Shown piece after piece: positions 50,857 to 60,511 of a stretch of 64,000 nt of DNA (positions are counted from its first letter, which is position 1; each line of letters starts with the position of its first letter). The stretch is from positions 952,058 to 1,016,057 of the forward strand of contig NZ_KE136357.1 in the NCBI RefSeq assembly GCF_000406965.1, given 5' to 3'. The position numbers and the translations under genes are program-made. Origin of the DNA: Enterococcus avium ATCC 14025. GTDB taxonomy: Bacteria > Bacillota > Bacilli > Lactobacillales > Enterococcaceae. The notes beneath the pieces are model-generated. The model had not been told where the DNA came from. It worked only from the letters and a program-made list of their open reading frames with translations, and made no database searches.

Positions 50857-52950
50857 ATGATCAAAGAAAAACTGAACTCGAGATTCGGCTTCTTTCTCAT
50901 ATTAACGCTATTATTATGGGCCAAAAATCTATTTGCCTATCTGGTCGATTTCGACTTGCGTTTAGATAATGCGCTTCAGGTTTTTATTCTGCTAATCAAT
51001 CCGATAGCGTCCACAATGCTCTTTTTGTCGATCTTTTTGTTTATCCGGAGAACGAAAGCTGCCTATATTACAGGATATCTCATTTACTTGTTACTTAGCA
51101 TCTTACTTTTTGCTAACGTGGTTTATTATCAAGAATTCACCGATTTTCTTACCATTGATACAATATTAGGTGCGGGAAAAGTCGCCAGCGGACTTGGAGA
51201 AAGTGCTATACGACTATTTAAGCCTCATGATGTTCTGTATTTTCTGGACTGTATTGCTGTACTAGCCGCTTTACTACTAAAGAAACTCCCAGTAGATACT
51301 CGTCCCGTTCGAGCAAAGCTGGCTTTTACAGTCACGATGGCTTCGTTATTGTTTCTTGCTGGAAATATTGCACTGGCGGAAACAAGTCGTCCAGGCTTAT
51401 TGACTAGAACGTTTTCTAGAGATTATCTAGTGAAATATTTAGGAATCAACGCCTATACCGTTTACGACGGCGTCAAAACCTACCAAGTCTCACAAATTCG
51501 TGCACAGGCCAGCCCTAATGATATGGAAGTTTTAGCGGAAAAACTCAAGCAGCAGCCAAAGGAAATGAATAAGGAAACATTTGGTATAGCTAAAGATAAG
51601 AATATTATCTATGTCCATCTAGAAAGTGCCCATCAATTTTTGATTGATTACAAGCTGAAAGACGAAAACGGTGTCGAGCATGAAGTCATGCCTTTTGTAA
51701 ATAGTCTGTATCACAGTCAAAGCTCTTTCAGCTTTGACAATGTTTACCATCAGGTCAGTGCTGGAAAAACCAGTGACGCAGAAACATTATTGGAAAATTC
51801 CTTGTTTGGGCTGAATCAAGGCTCTCTATTTTCACAGTTAGGTGGCAAGAATACCTTTAATGCCGCACCTGCGGTTTTTGATCAAAAATTAGGTTATACA
51901 ACTGCAGCCTTTCATGGTAATGCTGGAAATTTTTGGAATCGCAACGAAACATATAAACGATTTGGTTACCAGCATTTCTTTGACTCTAGTTATTATAGTT
52001 TAAATGATAAGAATTCTTTCCAATACGGGTTGCATGACAAGCCTTTTTTCCAGCAATCAGTGAAATATTTGGAGCACCTGCAGCAGCCTTTTTACGCGAA
52101 ATTTTTAGCTGTCTCTAACCACTACCCGTTTTCTGAATTACCTGAAGCGGAGAATGGTTTCCCAAAAGTAGATACCGGCGACTCAACGATCGACGGCTAT
52201 TTTGCAACAGCGAATTACACTGATACAGCCATCAGAGAATTTTTTGATTATCTAAAAGCCAGCGGACTTTACGAAAATTCTATGATCGTTTTATATGGCG
52301 ATCACTACGGTATTTCTGACTCACGAATTGAGGCAACTAAAGAATTATTTGGCAAAGATGATTGGACGACCTTTGATACCATCGAAGCACAAAAGGTGCC
52401 TTTGATCATTCATCTTCCGGGCCAAGAAAAGGGAACGATCAATCATACTTATGGTGGACAAATCGATGTATTGCCTACGTTGTTGCATTTAGTTGGTTAT
52501 GATTCTAATGATTTAATGCTGCTGGGACACGACCTGCTTTCTCCTAATAGAGAACAGTTAGTCGCCTTTCGCAATGGAGATTTTGTTACGGAGGACTATT
52601 CTTACCATAAGGGCGATGTTTACGATAATCAAACAGGGGCTCTATTGAACTTTAGTCAGCCTGAAATACTGGAAGAAGCCAAAGAAGTTAAAAAGAAAGT
52701 CGAGGAACAGCTAAATATCTCCGATCAGATCAATAATGGGGATCTGTTGCGGTTTTATTACGACAGTGGATTGAGCCCGGTTAAAGTAGAGGAAATCAAT
52801 TATAAAAATTCCATCAAAAACTTAAACGGGATTGAGAAAAAGCTAGGTGATCAATCAACCAGCGTCTTTTCGAAGAATAATCAGCAATCAACAGAAGATT
52901 TGTACAAAACAAAATCCTTTAAAGAATACACCACTGAAAAAAATGACTAA
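50857..52950 (+). CDS. ltaS: LtaS-type lipoteichoic acid synthase
   Basis: A 697-residue membrane enzyme. Five N-terminal helices (about 8-28, 40-62, 68-90, 125-142 and 155-175) are followed by an extracellular sulfatase-fold domain. The catalytic threonine is Thr305 in SAGKTSDAE, with metal ligand Glu256 in HLESAHQ and GDHYG further on. A signal-peptidase-like site (ALAE-TS) lies after the last helix, as in S. aureus LtaS. It polymerises glycerol phosphate from phosphatidylglycerol onto a glycolipid anchor. The C-terminal 100 residues are charged. AGAGGTTATGAC precedes the ATG. Confidence 0.93.
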   Translation: MIKEKLNSRFGFFLILTLLLWAKNLFAYLVDFDLRLDNALQVFILLINPIASTMLFLSIFLFIRRTKAAYITGYLIYLLLSILLFANVVYYQEFTDFLTIDTILGAGKVASGLGESAIRLFKPHDVLYFLDCIAVLAALLLKKLPVDTRPVRAKLAFTVTMASLLFLAGNIALAETSRPGLLTRTFSRDYLVKYLGINAYTVYDGVKTYQVSQIRAQASPNDMEVLAEKLKQQPKEMNKETFGIAKDKNIIYVHLESAHQFLIDYKLKDENGVEHEVMPFVNSLYHSQSSFSFDNVYHQVSAGKTSDAETLLENSLFGLNQGSLFSQLGGKNTFNAAPAVFDQKLGYTTAAFHGNAGNFWNRNETYKRFGYQHFFDSSYYSLNDKNSFQYGLHDKPFFQQSVKYLEHLQQPFYAKFLAVSNHYPFSELPEAENGFPKVDTGDSTIDGYFATANYTDTAIREFFDYLKASGLYENSMIVLYGDHYGISDSRIEATKELFGKDDWTTFDTIEAQKVPLIIHLPGQEKGTINHTYGGQIDVLPTLLHLVGYDSNDLMLLGHDLLSPNREQLVAFRNGDFVTEDYSYHKGDVYDNQTGALLNFSQPEILEEAKEVKKKVEEQLNISDQINNGDLLRFYYDSGLSPVKVEEINYKNSIKNLNGIEKKLGDQSTSVFSKNNQQSTEDLYKTKSFKEYTTEKND

Positions 52951-52951
52951 C

Positions 52952-52993
52952 AAAAACGCGAAAACAGTTTAAACACACTGTTTTCGCGTTTTG
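52952..52993 (+). terminator. Terminator of ltaS
   Basis: Perfect 16-bp stem AAAACGCGAAAACAGT / ACTGTTTTCGCGTTTT with an 8-nt loop. Confidence 0.9.
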
Positions 52994-53189
52994 TTACTTT
53001 AAATTCCAATATGTGTAGAATAACGGATTTATCCTAGGAAAAAATCTGATAATTCGTTTTAGTAAAAATGGCTATCTGCTTTTTTTCGGCGCGCAGCTCG
53101 GCTCAGTCAAAGTTAATATTTCTAAAACAATACTGGCTTCAAGTGAAAAATAACCATCTATTATTGTATTCTATATCATTTCTCGCCCT

Positions 53190-53789
53190 TTAATACACCT
53201 GATATTCTTGCCCTGTTTGTTTTCCTTCGACACTTTTTACAAATGCCATTGCCACGCGCTCTGCTGGTACAGGTACAAACCCTCTAAAGGAATCTTGGAA
53301 TTTATCATAGGACTCTACTAAAACATTGGGACTGACACAGTTGATGCGAATACCCTGAGTAAAATCAATGGCTGCTGATTTTACAAAAGCTGCCACACCA
53401 CCGTTGGCCATTGCTGCTGAAGCCCCGCCTGGAATCGGATCGTCCTTCATGATGCCTGTCGTTAATGTAATACTGCCATCACGTCGTAAATATTTTTGTC
53501 CAATTAATGCCAGATTGATCTGCCCTAACAGCTTGCTTTGTACCGCCACTAGATTATCTTCAGGGGTCATTTCTTCTATTGGTTGAAATTTGGCTGTTCC
53601 TGAAGCATTTACGATCGCGTCTACATGTCCAACCTTCTTGAACATTGTTTCGATACTCTCTACAGATGTTAGGTCCACCTGTACATCGCCACTTGTTCTT
53701 CCAGCTATAATCAGTTCGTGATGTTCCTTCAATTTTTCAACAATTGCTTGACCGATCGTTCCTTTACCACCAACTACTAAAATACGCAC
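53190..53789 (-). CDS. Short-chain dehydrogenase family protein
   Basis: A 199-residue SDR with an N-terminal nucleotide-binding motif GGKGTIGQA (about 7-15) and the central VNASGTAKF segment. The usual catalytic YxxxK is not obvious: the expected region reads MANGGVAAFVKSAAID, so the Tyr is missing. It resembles short atypical SDRs annotated as putative reductases. It follows the isochorismatase-family gene by 15 bp and is probably co-transcribed. Substrate unknown. Confidence 0.8.
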   Translation of the reverse strand: MRILVVGGKGTIGQAIVEKLKEHHELIIAGRTSGDVQVDLTSVESIETMFKKVGHVDAIVNASGTAKFQPIEEMTPEDNLVAVQSKLLGQINLALIGQKYLRRDGSITLTTGIMKDDPIPGGASAAMANGGVAAFVKSAAIDFTQGIRINCVSPNVLVESYDKFQDSFRGFVPVPAERVAMAFVKSVEGKQTGQEYQVY

Positions 53790-53804
53790 AACTAGTCACT
53801 CCTT

Positions 53805-54272
53805 TTACTTTTCTATATACTCTTTAGTGGTCATAATCGTTACACCTAGATCATGTAACCTCCTATTCCAAATATTTCGCATTGGTTTAATAACAGAATC
53901 ATGAGCATCTTCAATTAATGTCACAGGATAATTTTCTGCCAAAGCCCCTTTACACGTACTTTGGACGCACGCGTTACTCATTAAGCCAACTACCACAAAC
54001 TTCCGAAAATCATGTTTAGAAATGATCGATCGGAATTCTGGTGCTTTAAATGTATTCATTTGAATCTTTGAAATCACTAGATCCTCCGGTTCACGGTGTA
54101 ATTTCTGCGAAAGTTCACCATACCCAGCCTTTTTTATAAAAACGATAGGAAGATCCTCTTTATGAAAATAATCGATCAATCCATTCACATTTTTCAAAAA
54201 ATTTTCTTTGCCAATCAATGGTGCTAATGTTCCTTTTTGTATATCCACGACCAATAATGCAGTTTGCGACAC
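53805..54272 (-). CDS. Isochorismatase-family cysteine hydrolase
   Basis: A 155-residue hydrolase with Asp10 in LLVVDIQKG and the nucleophile Cys102 in LMSNACVQSTC, the family's Asp-Lys-Cys triad pattern (the Lys is probably in the SKIQMNTFKA stretch). Relatives hydrolyse nicotinamide, carbamoyl compounds or isochorismate, and the substrate is not evident. It is the first gene of a two-gene unit with the SDR. It is cytosolic. Confidence 0.85.
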   Translation of the reverse strand: MSQTALLVVDIQKGTLAPLIGKENFLKNVNGLIDYFHKEDLPIVFIKKAGYGELSQKLHREPEDLVISKIQMNTFKAPEFRSIISKHDFRKFVVVGLMSNACVQSTCKGALAENYPVTLIEDAHDSVIKPMRNIWNRRLHDLGVTIMTTKEYIEK

Positions 54273-54416
54273 GACAACCTCAACCTTTCATTTTTCTTCT
54301 TAATAGTATTATATAGCAAACAAAGAAGGCTTTCATCCAATAGTCCCAGCTGATTGATCGCTTTAAACTGCTGACTTCATGAATTGCTTTGTTGATCATA
54401 AGAAATATTTGACCCC

Positions 54417-54444
54417 AAAAAAAAGACCCGCCGCAGCAGGTCTT
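54417..54444 (-). terminator. Terminator of the CsbD-like gene
   Basis: GC-rich stem AAGACCTGC / GCGGGTCTT on the minus strand, followed by eight T. Confidence 0.78.
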
Positions 54445-54450
54445 AATGTA

Positions 54451-54639
54451 TTAATCTTCTTTTTCTTTATCGAGCTTTTTGTTGATTTTACCAGCAACAT
54501 CATCTGCTGTTTCTTTTGCCTTGTCTTTTGCTTTACCGAATCCTTGTTGAAATTTGCCTTTTAATTCGGTCGTTTCATCATCTGTTACTTTCCCTTTTGC
54601 CTCGTTCACTTTACCTTTTAGTTCGTCGTTATTTGCCAT
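54451..54639 (-). CDS. CsbD family stress protein
   Basis: A 62-residue, very hydrophilic Lys/Glu/Asp-rich protein (ELKGKVNEAKGKVTDDETTELKGKFQQ) with the KGKxxEAKGKxTDD repeat of the CsbD family. GGAGGATTTGTT precedes the ATG. CsbD-like proteins are general-stress proteins of unknown function in Firmicutes. Monocistronic with its own terminator. Confidence 0.92.
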   Translation of the reverse strand: MANNDELKGKVNEAKGKVTDDETTELKGKFQQGFGKAKDKAKETADDVAGKINKKLDKEKED

Positions 54640-54714
54640 AACAAATCCTCCTCTATTGATAAAATAGGCACCAAATATCTCTAAAATTATTCTACCATCG
54701 AAGAAATGAGAAGG

Positions 54715-54894
54715 CTAAATATCTGCTTGCGTATTCAACAAACGCTCTGCCTGTTGAATTTCCTGTTTTAGTGATTTAATCCGCTCTTCTTTCAACTCAC
54801 TGGAAAAAGTTAAATGCTCTAATCGTTCCAATTCGATTTTTGCTGCAGCTAATTCTGCCTTTGCTTCAATAAGAACGCTTTCATTTATCTTCAT
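54715..54894 (-). CDS. Small coiled-coil protein
   Basis: A 59-residue Glu/Lys/Leu-rich protein starting MKINESVLIEAKAELAAAK. It is predicted to be one long amphipathic helix with heptads of Leu/Ile through most of its length. The start at 54894 is set by GGGAGGAATTTTACA; a longer reading back to 55005 has no ribosome site and an unlikely composition. It is divergent from the small gene at 54969. Family not recognised. Confidence 0.6.
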   Translation of the reverse strand: MKINESVLIEAKAELAAAKIELERLEHLTFSSELKEERIKSLKQEIQQAERLLNTQADI

Positions 54895-54968
54895 TGTAAA
54901 ATTCCTCCCAAGCATCCCACACGAGATATCGACTAATTCTATGCTACACTGCTTTTGAGGTGAAGTAA

Positions 54969-55148
54969 ATGCGAAATACATGGTTACAGGAACAATTGAC
55001 TGCAATTTCTGATGAGAAGTACCAATTTATCATCGATGAGGCAGTTAAATATATCGAACAATTAGAAGATGACAATGAAAGTTTACAAGTCGCATTAGAG
55101 GGAAATATTTGGAGTCCAAAAAAATGGAACGAAAAAGCAGAGAAGTAA
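54969..55148 (+). CDS. 59-residue small protein
   Basis: A short gene starting MRNTWLQEQLTAISDEKYQF and ending in KKWNEKAEK. GAGGTGAAGTAA precedes the ATG at 54969, and the TAA is at 55146-55148. The composition (acidic, helical, two Trp) looks coding, and the opposite-strand frame across it does not. It is divergent from the 59-residue coiled-coil gene, 74 bp away. Family not recognised, and no domain is visible. Confidence 0.6.
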   Translation: MRNTWLQEQLTAISDEKYQFIIDEAVKYIEQLEDDNESLQVALEGNIWSPKKWNEKAEK

Positions 55149-55186
55149 GCCAAGGAGTATTGGCCGCTTCTCTGCTTTTACTTTAC

Positions 55187-55774
55187 CTACTCAAATGTTT
55201 CATTCAAAAAGCAAATAATTTCCTGCTGTGCCGCTTTTGCAGTCTCAGGATGATAATTTGCAGAATAGGAATCTAGAAAACCGTGCTTAGCCGTAAAAAG
55301 ACGAACAGTTGTGTTCTGTTTTCCTTCTAAACTTTTCACTGTTTTCTCTATTGAAAAAGCAGGTTCTTGAGAAAAAAGCAGCAATGTCCGGCACTTTGGC
55401 ATAATTTGTAGATGGTCTCTGATTCGCGAACCATAGCAGGCAATCACCCCAGCACACTCCAGCTCATCACTACAAAGCCAAGCAAGTGTGCCACCAACAC
55501 TAAAGCCCAAAAGATAGACCGTTTCATGGAGCTGAGATATTTTCTCAATATAATAATTGAAAGTGAAATTTTTGATCTCCGAATAATGAGCATAATAATG
55601 CTCGTATGCCTGTTCCGCCTCCTGATAAGAAAAAGAGGCCCGCTTCAAAAGATTAGGGCAATAAACAGTGAAGCCCCTCTGTTCATAATACTTGATTTGA
55701 TCCAGCATGAAATCATTAATGCCATAGATTTCATGGAGAATTACAATGGCTGTGCTAATTAGAATCATCCTCAC
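55187..55774 (-). CDS. Dienelactone-hydrolase-like alpha/beta hydrolase
   Basis: A 195-residue alpha/beta-hydrolase with the opening HEIYGINDFMLDQIKYYEQRGF, as in dienelactone hydrolases. The nucleophile elbow is GFSVGG (serine rather than the usual cysteine) and the catalytic His is near the end in KHGFLD. The GTG start at 55774 follows GGAGTAAAA. Substrate unknown. Monocistronic, just downstream of the second PTS/peptidase operon. Confidence 0.8.
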   Translation of the reverse strand: MRMILISTAIVILHEIYGINDFMLDQIKYYEQRGFTVYCPNLLKRASFSYQEAEQAYEHYYAHYSEIKNFTFNYYIEKISQLHETVYLLGFSVGGTLAWLCSDELECAGVIACYGSRIRDHLQIMPKCRTLLLFSQEPAFSIEKTVKSLEGKQNTTVRLFTAKHGFLDSYSANYHPETAKAAQQEIICFLNETFE

Positions 55775-55807
55775 TTTTACTCCATTTTAACAAATGAAGG
55801 GAAGAAA

Positions 55808-57004
55808 TTAAGAGAATTTTTGATCTAAACTTTGAATTGCTCGCATCAAACGTACAGCGCCATCAATAATTTTTTCTTTTGGAGCACCTAAATTAAACCG
55901 AAGATACCTCTCACCCTCTGGTCCGTAAGTCTCTCCTTTCATAATCGCTACCTTTTCCTGTTTGACTAAAACTGTTTGTAGTTCTTCCATTGTATAAGGT
56001 AATTGCTCAATATTGATCCAACCTAGATAGGTAGCTTCGGGAATCTCAAACTGAATTCGTGAATCGCTAGCAAGAATTCTTTTCAACTCTAAGAAATTGG
56101 CATCAATGGTCTGATTCAACTCTTCCACCCATTTATTCTGATTGTTATAGCAATCCATCGTCGCAAGCAATGCAGGATAAGGGATCGAAGACAAGCCATC
56201 ACGCCCCTTCAAAACACTCAAGAATTTTTCTCGTAATCCAGCTTCAAAAAAGATTCCATAAGACCCACCTAATCCAGGAGAATTGAAGGTTTTAGACGCC
56301 GAAGACAGTAAAACCACTGGAATCTCGAGTTGATCTATAAATGCTAAGATCGGCAAATGTTTTTTTTCTGGACGACGCACATCCATATGAATCTCATCGC
56401 TGATGATGGCAATTTGATACTGATTACACAAGGAAATCAAGCGGGTAAGCTCACCTTGAGTAAATACTCGACCAGTTGGATTATGGGGATTGCACAATAA
56501 AAAAATCGTTGGTTTTTCAGTTGCAAAAGCTTTTTCCAGTGCGGCGAAATCAATCGTAAACTGTTCATTGACGTTTGTTAGTGAAAAAGTGATTAATTCA
56601 CGATCATTACCGCCGATACAGTTAAAAAAAGCATCGTAGCAGGGAGTTAAAGTGATAATTTTATCTTTTTTTTTACTCAATAATTGGATGCATACCGACA
56701 GACTATAGATCACACTGGGAGAATAGACACACCATTCGGGATCAATCCAACAATCAAACTCCTGTTGGAACCAATGACTGATGCTTTGTTTATAATCCAA
56801 ATGATTCCAACGAGTATAGCCGAAGAAACCACGATTAACCGCTTGATTTAAAACCGCGATCGTCCCATCAGGAAGCATAAAATCGGTGTCCGAAATAGAA
56901 AATGGCAACAGATCTTTTTCACCAAAGCGATCTTGAACATAATCCCATTGGGTAGAATACGTACCGTAACGCGAACGCTGCTGATTAAAATTGCTCAAGC
57001 TCAA
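55808..57004 (-). CDS. PatB/MalY-type PLP-dependent C-S lyase
   Basis: A 398-residue fold-type I PLP enzyme with Lys238 in SSASKTFNSPGLGG, NPHNPTGRVF at about 172-181 and SDEIHMD at about 202-208. These motifs define the MalY/PatB cystathionine beta-lyase-like group rather than true aminotransferases. It cleaves cysteine S-conjugates to pyruvate, ammonia and a thiol. It starts at a TTG overlapping the M42 gene by 20 bp. As the last gene of the PTS/peptidase operon it may process a thiol conjugate released by the two peptidases. Confidence 0.88.
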   Translation of the reverse strand: MSLSNFNQQRSRYGTYSTQWDYVQDRFGEKDLLPFSISDTDFMLPDGTIAVLNQAVNRGFFGYTRWNHLDYKQSISHWFQQEFDCWIDPEWCVYSPSVIYSLSVCIQLLSKKKDKIITLTPCYDAFFNCIGGNDRELITFSLTNVNEQFTIDFAALEKAFATEKPTIFLLCNPHNPTGRVFTQGELTRLISLCNQYQIAIISDEIHMDVRRPEKKHLPILAFIDQLEIPVVLLSSASKTFNSPGLGGSYGIFFEAGLREKFLSVLKGRDGLSSIPYPALLATMDCYNNQNKWVEELNQTIDANFLELKRILASDSRIQFEIPEATYLGWINIEQLPYTMEELQTVLVKQEKVAIMKGETYGPEGERYLRFNLGAPKEKIIDGAVRLMRAIQSLDQKFS

Positions 57005-58031
57005 TTCCTCCTTCGTCTAATGAACGGATAACTGCTGAAAGTAAATCAATCGTTGCTTCCACATCAGAAATTTCAACTATCGAGTTCCATGAATGACAAT
57101 AACGAACAGGTACGCAGAAGACCAATGTTGGCTTGCCAGCAAATAATTGTACGGAACCAGCGTCCGTGCCACCACCGCCAAGTAGGTCATATTGCCATGG
57201 AAGTTGATTTTTTTCAGCAATTTCTTTACAGTAGTCCAATAATTTGATGTTTCCTAGCGCTGTTTTATCTGCTAAAACCAAGCCTGGACCATTTCCTTGG
57301 ATACGATTTGGAAAATCTGCAGCATGTGGTGTATCCTTCCCATTGGCAACATCAATGACGATATTAATGTCTGCATCCACTTGAGCAGCAGCGACTTTAG
57401 ACCCTCTAGTCCCGGCTTCTTCTTGAACCGTCCCAACACCAATCACTTCGATCTTCTTTGTTTCTGCCTGATTTTTGACTTGCACCATGATCGTACATGC
57501 CACTCGATCATCCAACGCTTTACCCATAATCTTCTTCTGATTAAAGCTTTTTCTTGCTTTTGTATTCGGTAAAATCATGTCACCGATCTGCATACCTGCT
57601 TCTTCTAATTCTGATTTTGAATGAACACCAAAATCAATATACATTTGATTGATCGGTACAACCTCTGTCAGTTTGTGGCTAGTTTTGGATAACGTCCCCA
57701 CGATCCCTTCCAAAATTGCACCATTTTTACGACATGTTGCCCTGACCTGCTGTCCTAAAACCACATGCCCCCACCAACCGCCAATTGGGTAAAAATAGAC
57801 GAACCCATCTTCCGTGATATGGTGAACGAAAAATCCTACCTCATCCATATGTGCATAGAGCGCGATTTTTTTCTTTTTGGTCTCTAAATCGCCAAAATAC
57901 AGATTGCCAAATGAGTCCTTTGTTATCGGACCTTGAATCGTTTCCTGCAATGCTTGCTGGACTTGCGCTTCTTGTCCTGGCAATGCATCTAAGTCAGATA
58001 ATTGCATCAATAATTTATCGGTTGCAATCAA
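56985..58031 (-). CDS. M42 family metallo-aminopeptidase
   Basis: A 348-residue M42 peptidase with metal and catalytic motifs YAHMDEVGFF (about 58-67), ALDDRVACT, TVQEEAGTRGS and VRYCHSWNSIVE. M42 enzymes are cytosolic tetrahedral aminopeptidases, often glutamyl or leucyl specific. The gene starts at a TTG after AAGGAGTGGATGACAA, overlapping the M24 gene by 17 bp, and its own end overlaps PatB. Such tight coupling with an M24 peptidase and PTS genes suggests one pathway. Confidence 0.9.
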   Translation of the reverse strand: MIATDKLLMQLSDLDALPGQEAQVQQALQETIQGPITKDSFGNLYFGDLETKKKKIALYAHMDEVGFFVHHITEDGFVYFYPIGGWWGHVVLGQQVRATCRKNGAILEGIVGTLSKTSHKLTEVVPINQMYIDFGVHSKSELEEAGMQIGDMILPNTKARKSFNQKKIMGKALDDRVACTIMVQVKNQAETKKIEVIGVGTVQEEAGTRGSKVAAAQVDADINIVIDVANGKDTPHAADFPNRIQGNGPGLVLADKTALGNIKLLDYCKEIAEKNQLPWQYDLLGGGGTDAGSVQLFAGKPTLVFCVPVRYCHSWNSIVEISDVEATIDLLSAVIRSLDEGGIELEQF

Positions 58032-59097
58032 TTGTCATCCACTCCTTGTTAAAATGCGTTAGGATTTCAGCGTGTCCCGATTCGTTTACCGCGACGTCAT
58101 CTTCAATCCGAATACCAAAAGCCTTCTCTGGTAAATACACTCCTGGTTCAATGGTAAAGCTCATATTTTTTTCGATTAATAGCGTTTCATTTGGAGCTAA
58201 GGCTGGATACTCATGACAAGATAGTCCGATTCCGTGACCAAGATTATGGCTGAAATACTGAACCAAATTTTCTTGTTCTAAGACAAGCCGTGCAACTTGA
58301 TCAATCTCTCCTAATGGCTTTCCTAAAGCGACTGTCTCAATCGCTTGTTTTTGAGCGCTTAGAACTTTTTGATACGTTTCTATGATTTCGTTGTCCACTT
58401 CGCCAAACGCAAAAGTTCGTGTAATATCTGAATAATAACCTTGATGGATCGATCCAAAATCGATCATAATTAACTCATTGGCTTCAATTTTTTTGTTGCC
58501 TGCATGGGCATGAGGCAAAGCTGTTCGTGGGCCAGAGGCGACGATTGTCTCAAAGGCAGGACCTTCACTCCCTAGTTTTTTGCTGCGATAGTCAATCTCG
58601 TTGGCTAATTCTAACTCTGTCATACCTGTGCGAATCAACGGTAAAATCATTTCTAGTGTTTGATCAGCAATTTTGGCCGCTTGTCTAATTGCAGATAGCT
58701 CCTCTGGTGTTTTGAGCATGCGTAATTCTTCGATCATATTCTTTGTTGCAACTAATCGTCCGCCGACTGCTCCCATTAAAGCTTGAAAATTAATAAAGCT
58801 TTGATAAGTAATCGTCCCTGCTTCAAAACCGAATACAGCCCCCTTAACAAAAGGTCGTAGTACTTCAATTAGGCTGGTGCCAACAGGAATTTCACAAATT
58901 TCGACCCCTTGCGTTTGCTGCTGAGCCTGTCGCGTATACCGTCCATCAATAAATAATTGCAGTGCATTTTCAGTAACTAACAAAAGACCGTTCGATCCAG
59001 TAAAGCCACATAAATATCGGCGATTAATTTTATCAGTTACCAGTAATCCATCTAGTTTTTCTTCGGCTAATTTTTTTCGTAATTTTTCTACTTTCAT
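58015..59097 (-). CDS. M24 family Xaa-Pro peptidase
   Basis: A 360-residue creatinase-fold peptidase: an N-terminal domain (about 1-125, LRKKLAEEKLDGLLVTDKINRRYL) and an M24 catalytic domain. Metal ligands sit in MIDFG, YYSDITRTF, HGIGL, TIEPGVY and IRIEDD, all intact. It is an Xaa-Pro dipeptidase or aminopeptidase (PepQ/PepP-like). TTAAGGAGCACAACGA precedes the ATG. It follows the EIIC gene by 49 bp in the second PTS operon, an unusual partner for a sugar transporter. Confidence 0.9.
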   Translation of the reverse strand: MKVEKLRKKLAEEKLDGLLVTDKINRRYLCGFTGSNGLLLVTENALQLFIDGRYTRQAQQQTQGVEICEIPVGTSLIEVLRPFVKGAVFGFEAGTITYQSFINFQALMGAVGGRLVATKNMIEELRMLKTPEELSAIRQAAKIADQTLEMILPLIRTGMTELELANEIDYRSKKLGSEGPAFETIVASGPRTALPHAHAGNKKIEANELIMIDFGSIHQGYYSDITRTFAFGEVDNEIIETYQKVLSAQKQAIETVALGKPLGEIDQVARLVLEQENLVQYFSHNLGHGIGLSCHEYPALAPNETLLIEKNMSFTIEPGVYLPEKAFGIRIEDDVAVNESGHAEILTHFNKEWMTIDCNR

Positions 59098-59146
59098 TCG
59101 TTGTGCTCCTTAAAGCAAAAAGGACAGTCCAAGCTGTCCTTTTTGG

Positions 59147-60496
59147 CTAGAAATCAATATCGGTTAAATATTGTTCATCGTCATCTGAAATGACAGAATT
59201 GGCTTTTTCAGCTTCTAATAATGCTTCACGTTCTAATTCTTGCTTCTCTAAAACTTTAAAGAATGGCAGATATAGACCAAAAGACATCGCAACTTGGATT
59301 ACCTGAATAATGATCGCACGCCAGTCAAAACCAGTCAGAAATCCCTCCATAAATACTGGAACATATGGCGGATCAAAGATCGGGAAATTCAATAGTCCGA
59401 GCTTCATACAGATCATCGGAAACATTCCCACTAAGGCACCGCCGAAAATAAATGGAATCATCAACACAGGATTCAGGATAATCGGCACACCAAAGAGCAC
59501 CGGCTCATTGATCCCAAACAGTGAAGGCAGCAAAGCAACTGCTCCGACTTTTTTATAGCGTAAAGATTTACTGATCAGCATTGCTAAAACTAACCCGATC
59601 GTAACGCCTGATCCTGAGAAGTTTGCAAAAGCTGACAATGTTCCATTTGTAATTACGTGCTGTAGTGGTTCCCCCGCTTCATGAGCCGCAATGTTTTCTG
59701 ACAAATACTGTACCGCAATTGGTGATAAGATCGGCGATAATACGGCTGAGTGAATCCCAAAGAACCAGAAAACCAAACGCAAAACTAATACAAAGTAAAT
59801 AATCCATAATGAATCCAAGCTGCCAATAGCAGGTGCTAAAACATCCATGATTACTTGTGGGAGTAAAACCCCACCAGATAGACTATCTGTCACCGCACGA
59901 ATCACAATAAATAAAACTCCGATCGCTGCGGTTGGTGTGATCAATTCGAATGAACTAGAGACAAAATCCGGTACCCCTTCCGGCATCTTAATCACCAATT
60001 TATGCTTCGTAAAGAACTGATAGAGTTTAACGGAAATAATGGCTACGAATATGGCAGTAAAGAGCCCTTTTGAATCTAGATAACTAGCAACGATATTGCC
60101 GTTGTCGTCAACATCCATTGCAACAATTAGAAAAGCTATGGCTGATAGCATCATAGAACCAACTGTATACAGCTTGTAATGTTCACTTAAAAAATAAGAG
60201 ATCGCCAATACCGCATACAACCCAACAAGACCTAATGAAACTTTTGAAATAATGCCAAAGATATACCCATAATTTTCAAACCAACTCGCAACGCCTGGTG
60301 TTTTGATAAACTCTGGAATCGACGGAAAAATCGCCGCGATCGAACCCAATAGCAGCACTGGCGTCATAACGACCATTCCTTTTTTAATCGCCGTTAAGTA
60401 AGGATTGCTGTCAACCTTGTTCGCAATTGGAACCAGTGTCTTACGAATGAATGCTTCAACTTTTTCGAAGGCACCCTGTTTCTTTGGATTTTCCAT
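59147..60496 (-). CDS. PTS cellobiose-type EIIC (second operon)
   Basis: A 449-residue permease of the lactose/cellobiose family with about ten helices and the LPSLFGINEPVLFGVPIILNP region at about 325-345. It is clearly related to the EIIC at 44732-46087 and also has an acidic tail (ISDDDEQYLTDIDF). GAGTGTAAAAA precedes the ATG. It works with the EIIB and EIIA genes directly upstream. No glycosidase is encoded in the operon. Confidence 0.92.
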   Translation of the reverse strand: MENPKKQGAFEKVEAFIRKTLVPIANKVDSNPYLTAIKKGMVVMTPVLLLGSIAAIFPSIPEFIKTPGVASWFENYGYIFGIISKVSLGLVGLYAVLAISYFLSEHYKLYTVGSMMLSAIAFLIVAMDVDDNGNIVASYLDSKGLFTAIFVAIISVKLYQFFTKHKLVIKMPEGVPDFVSSSFELITPTAAIGVLFIVIRAVTDSLSGGVLLPQVIMDVLAPAIGSLDSLWIIYFVLVLRLVFWFFGIHSAVLSPILSPIAVQYLSENIAAHEAGEPLQHVITNGTLSAFANFSGSGVTIGLVLAMLISKSLRYKKVGAVALLPSLFGINEPVLFGVPIILNPVLMIPFIFGGALVGMFPMICMKLGLLNFPIFDPPYVPVFMEGFLTGFDWRAIIIQVIQVAMSFGLYLPFFKVLEKQELEREALLEAEKANSVISDDDEQYLTDIDF

Positions 60497-60511
60497 TTTT
60501 TACACTCCTAA

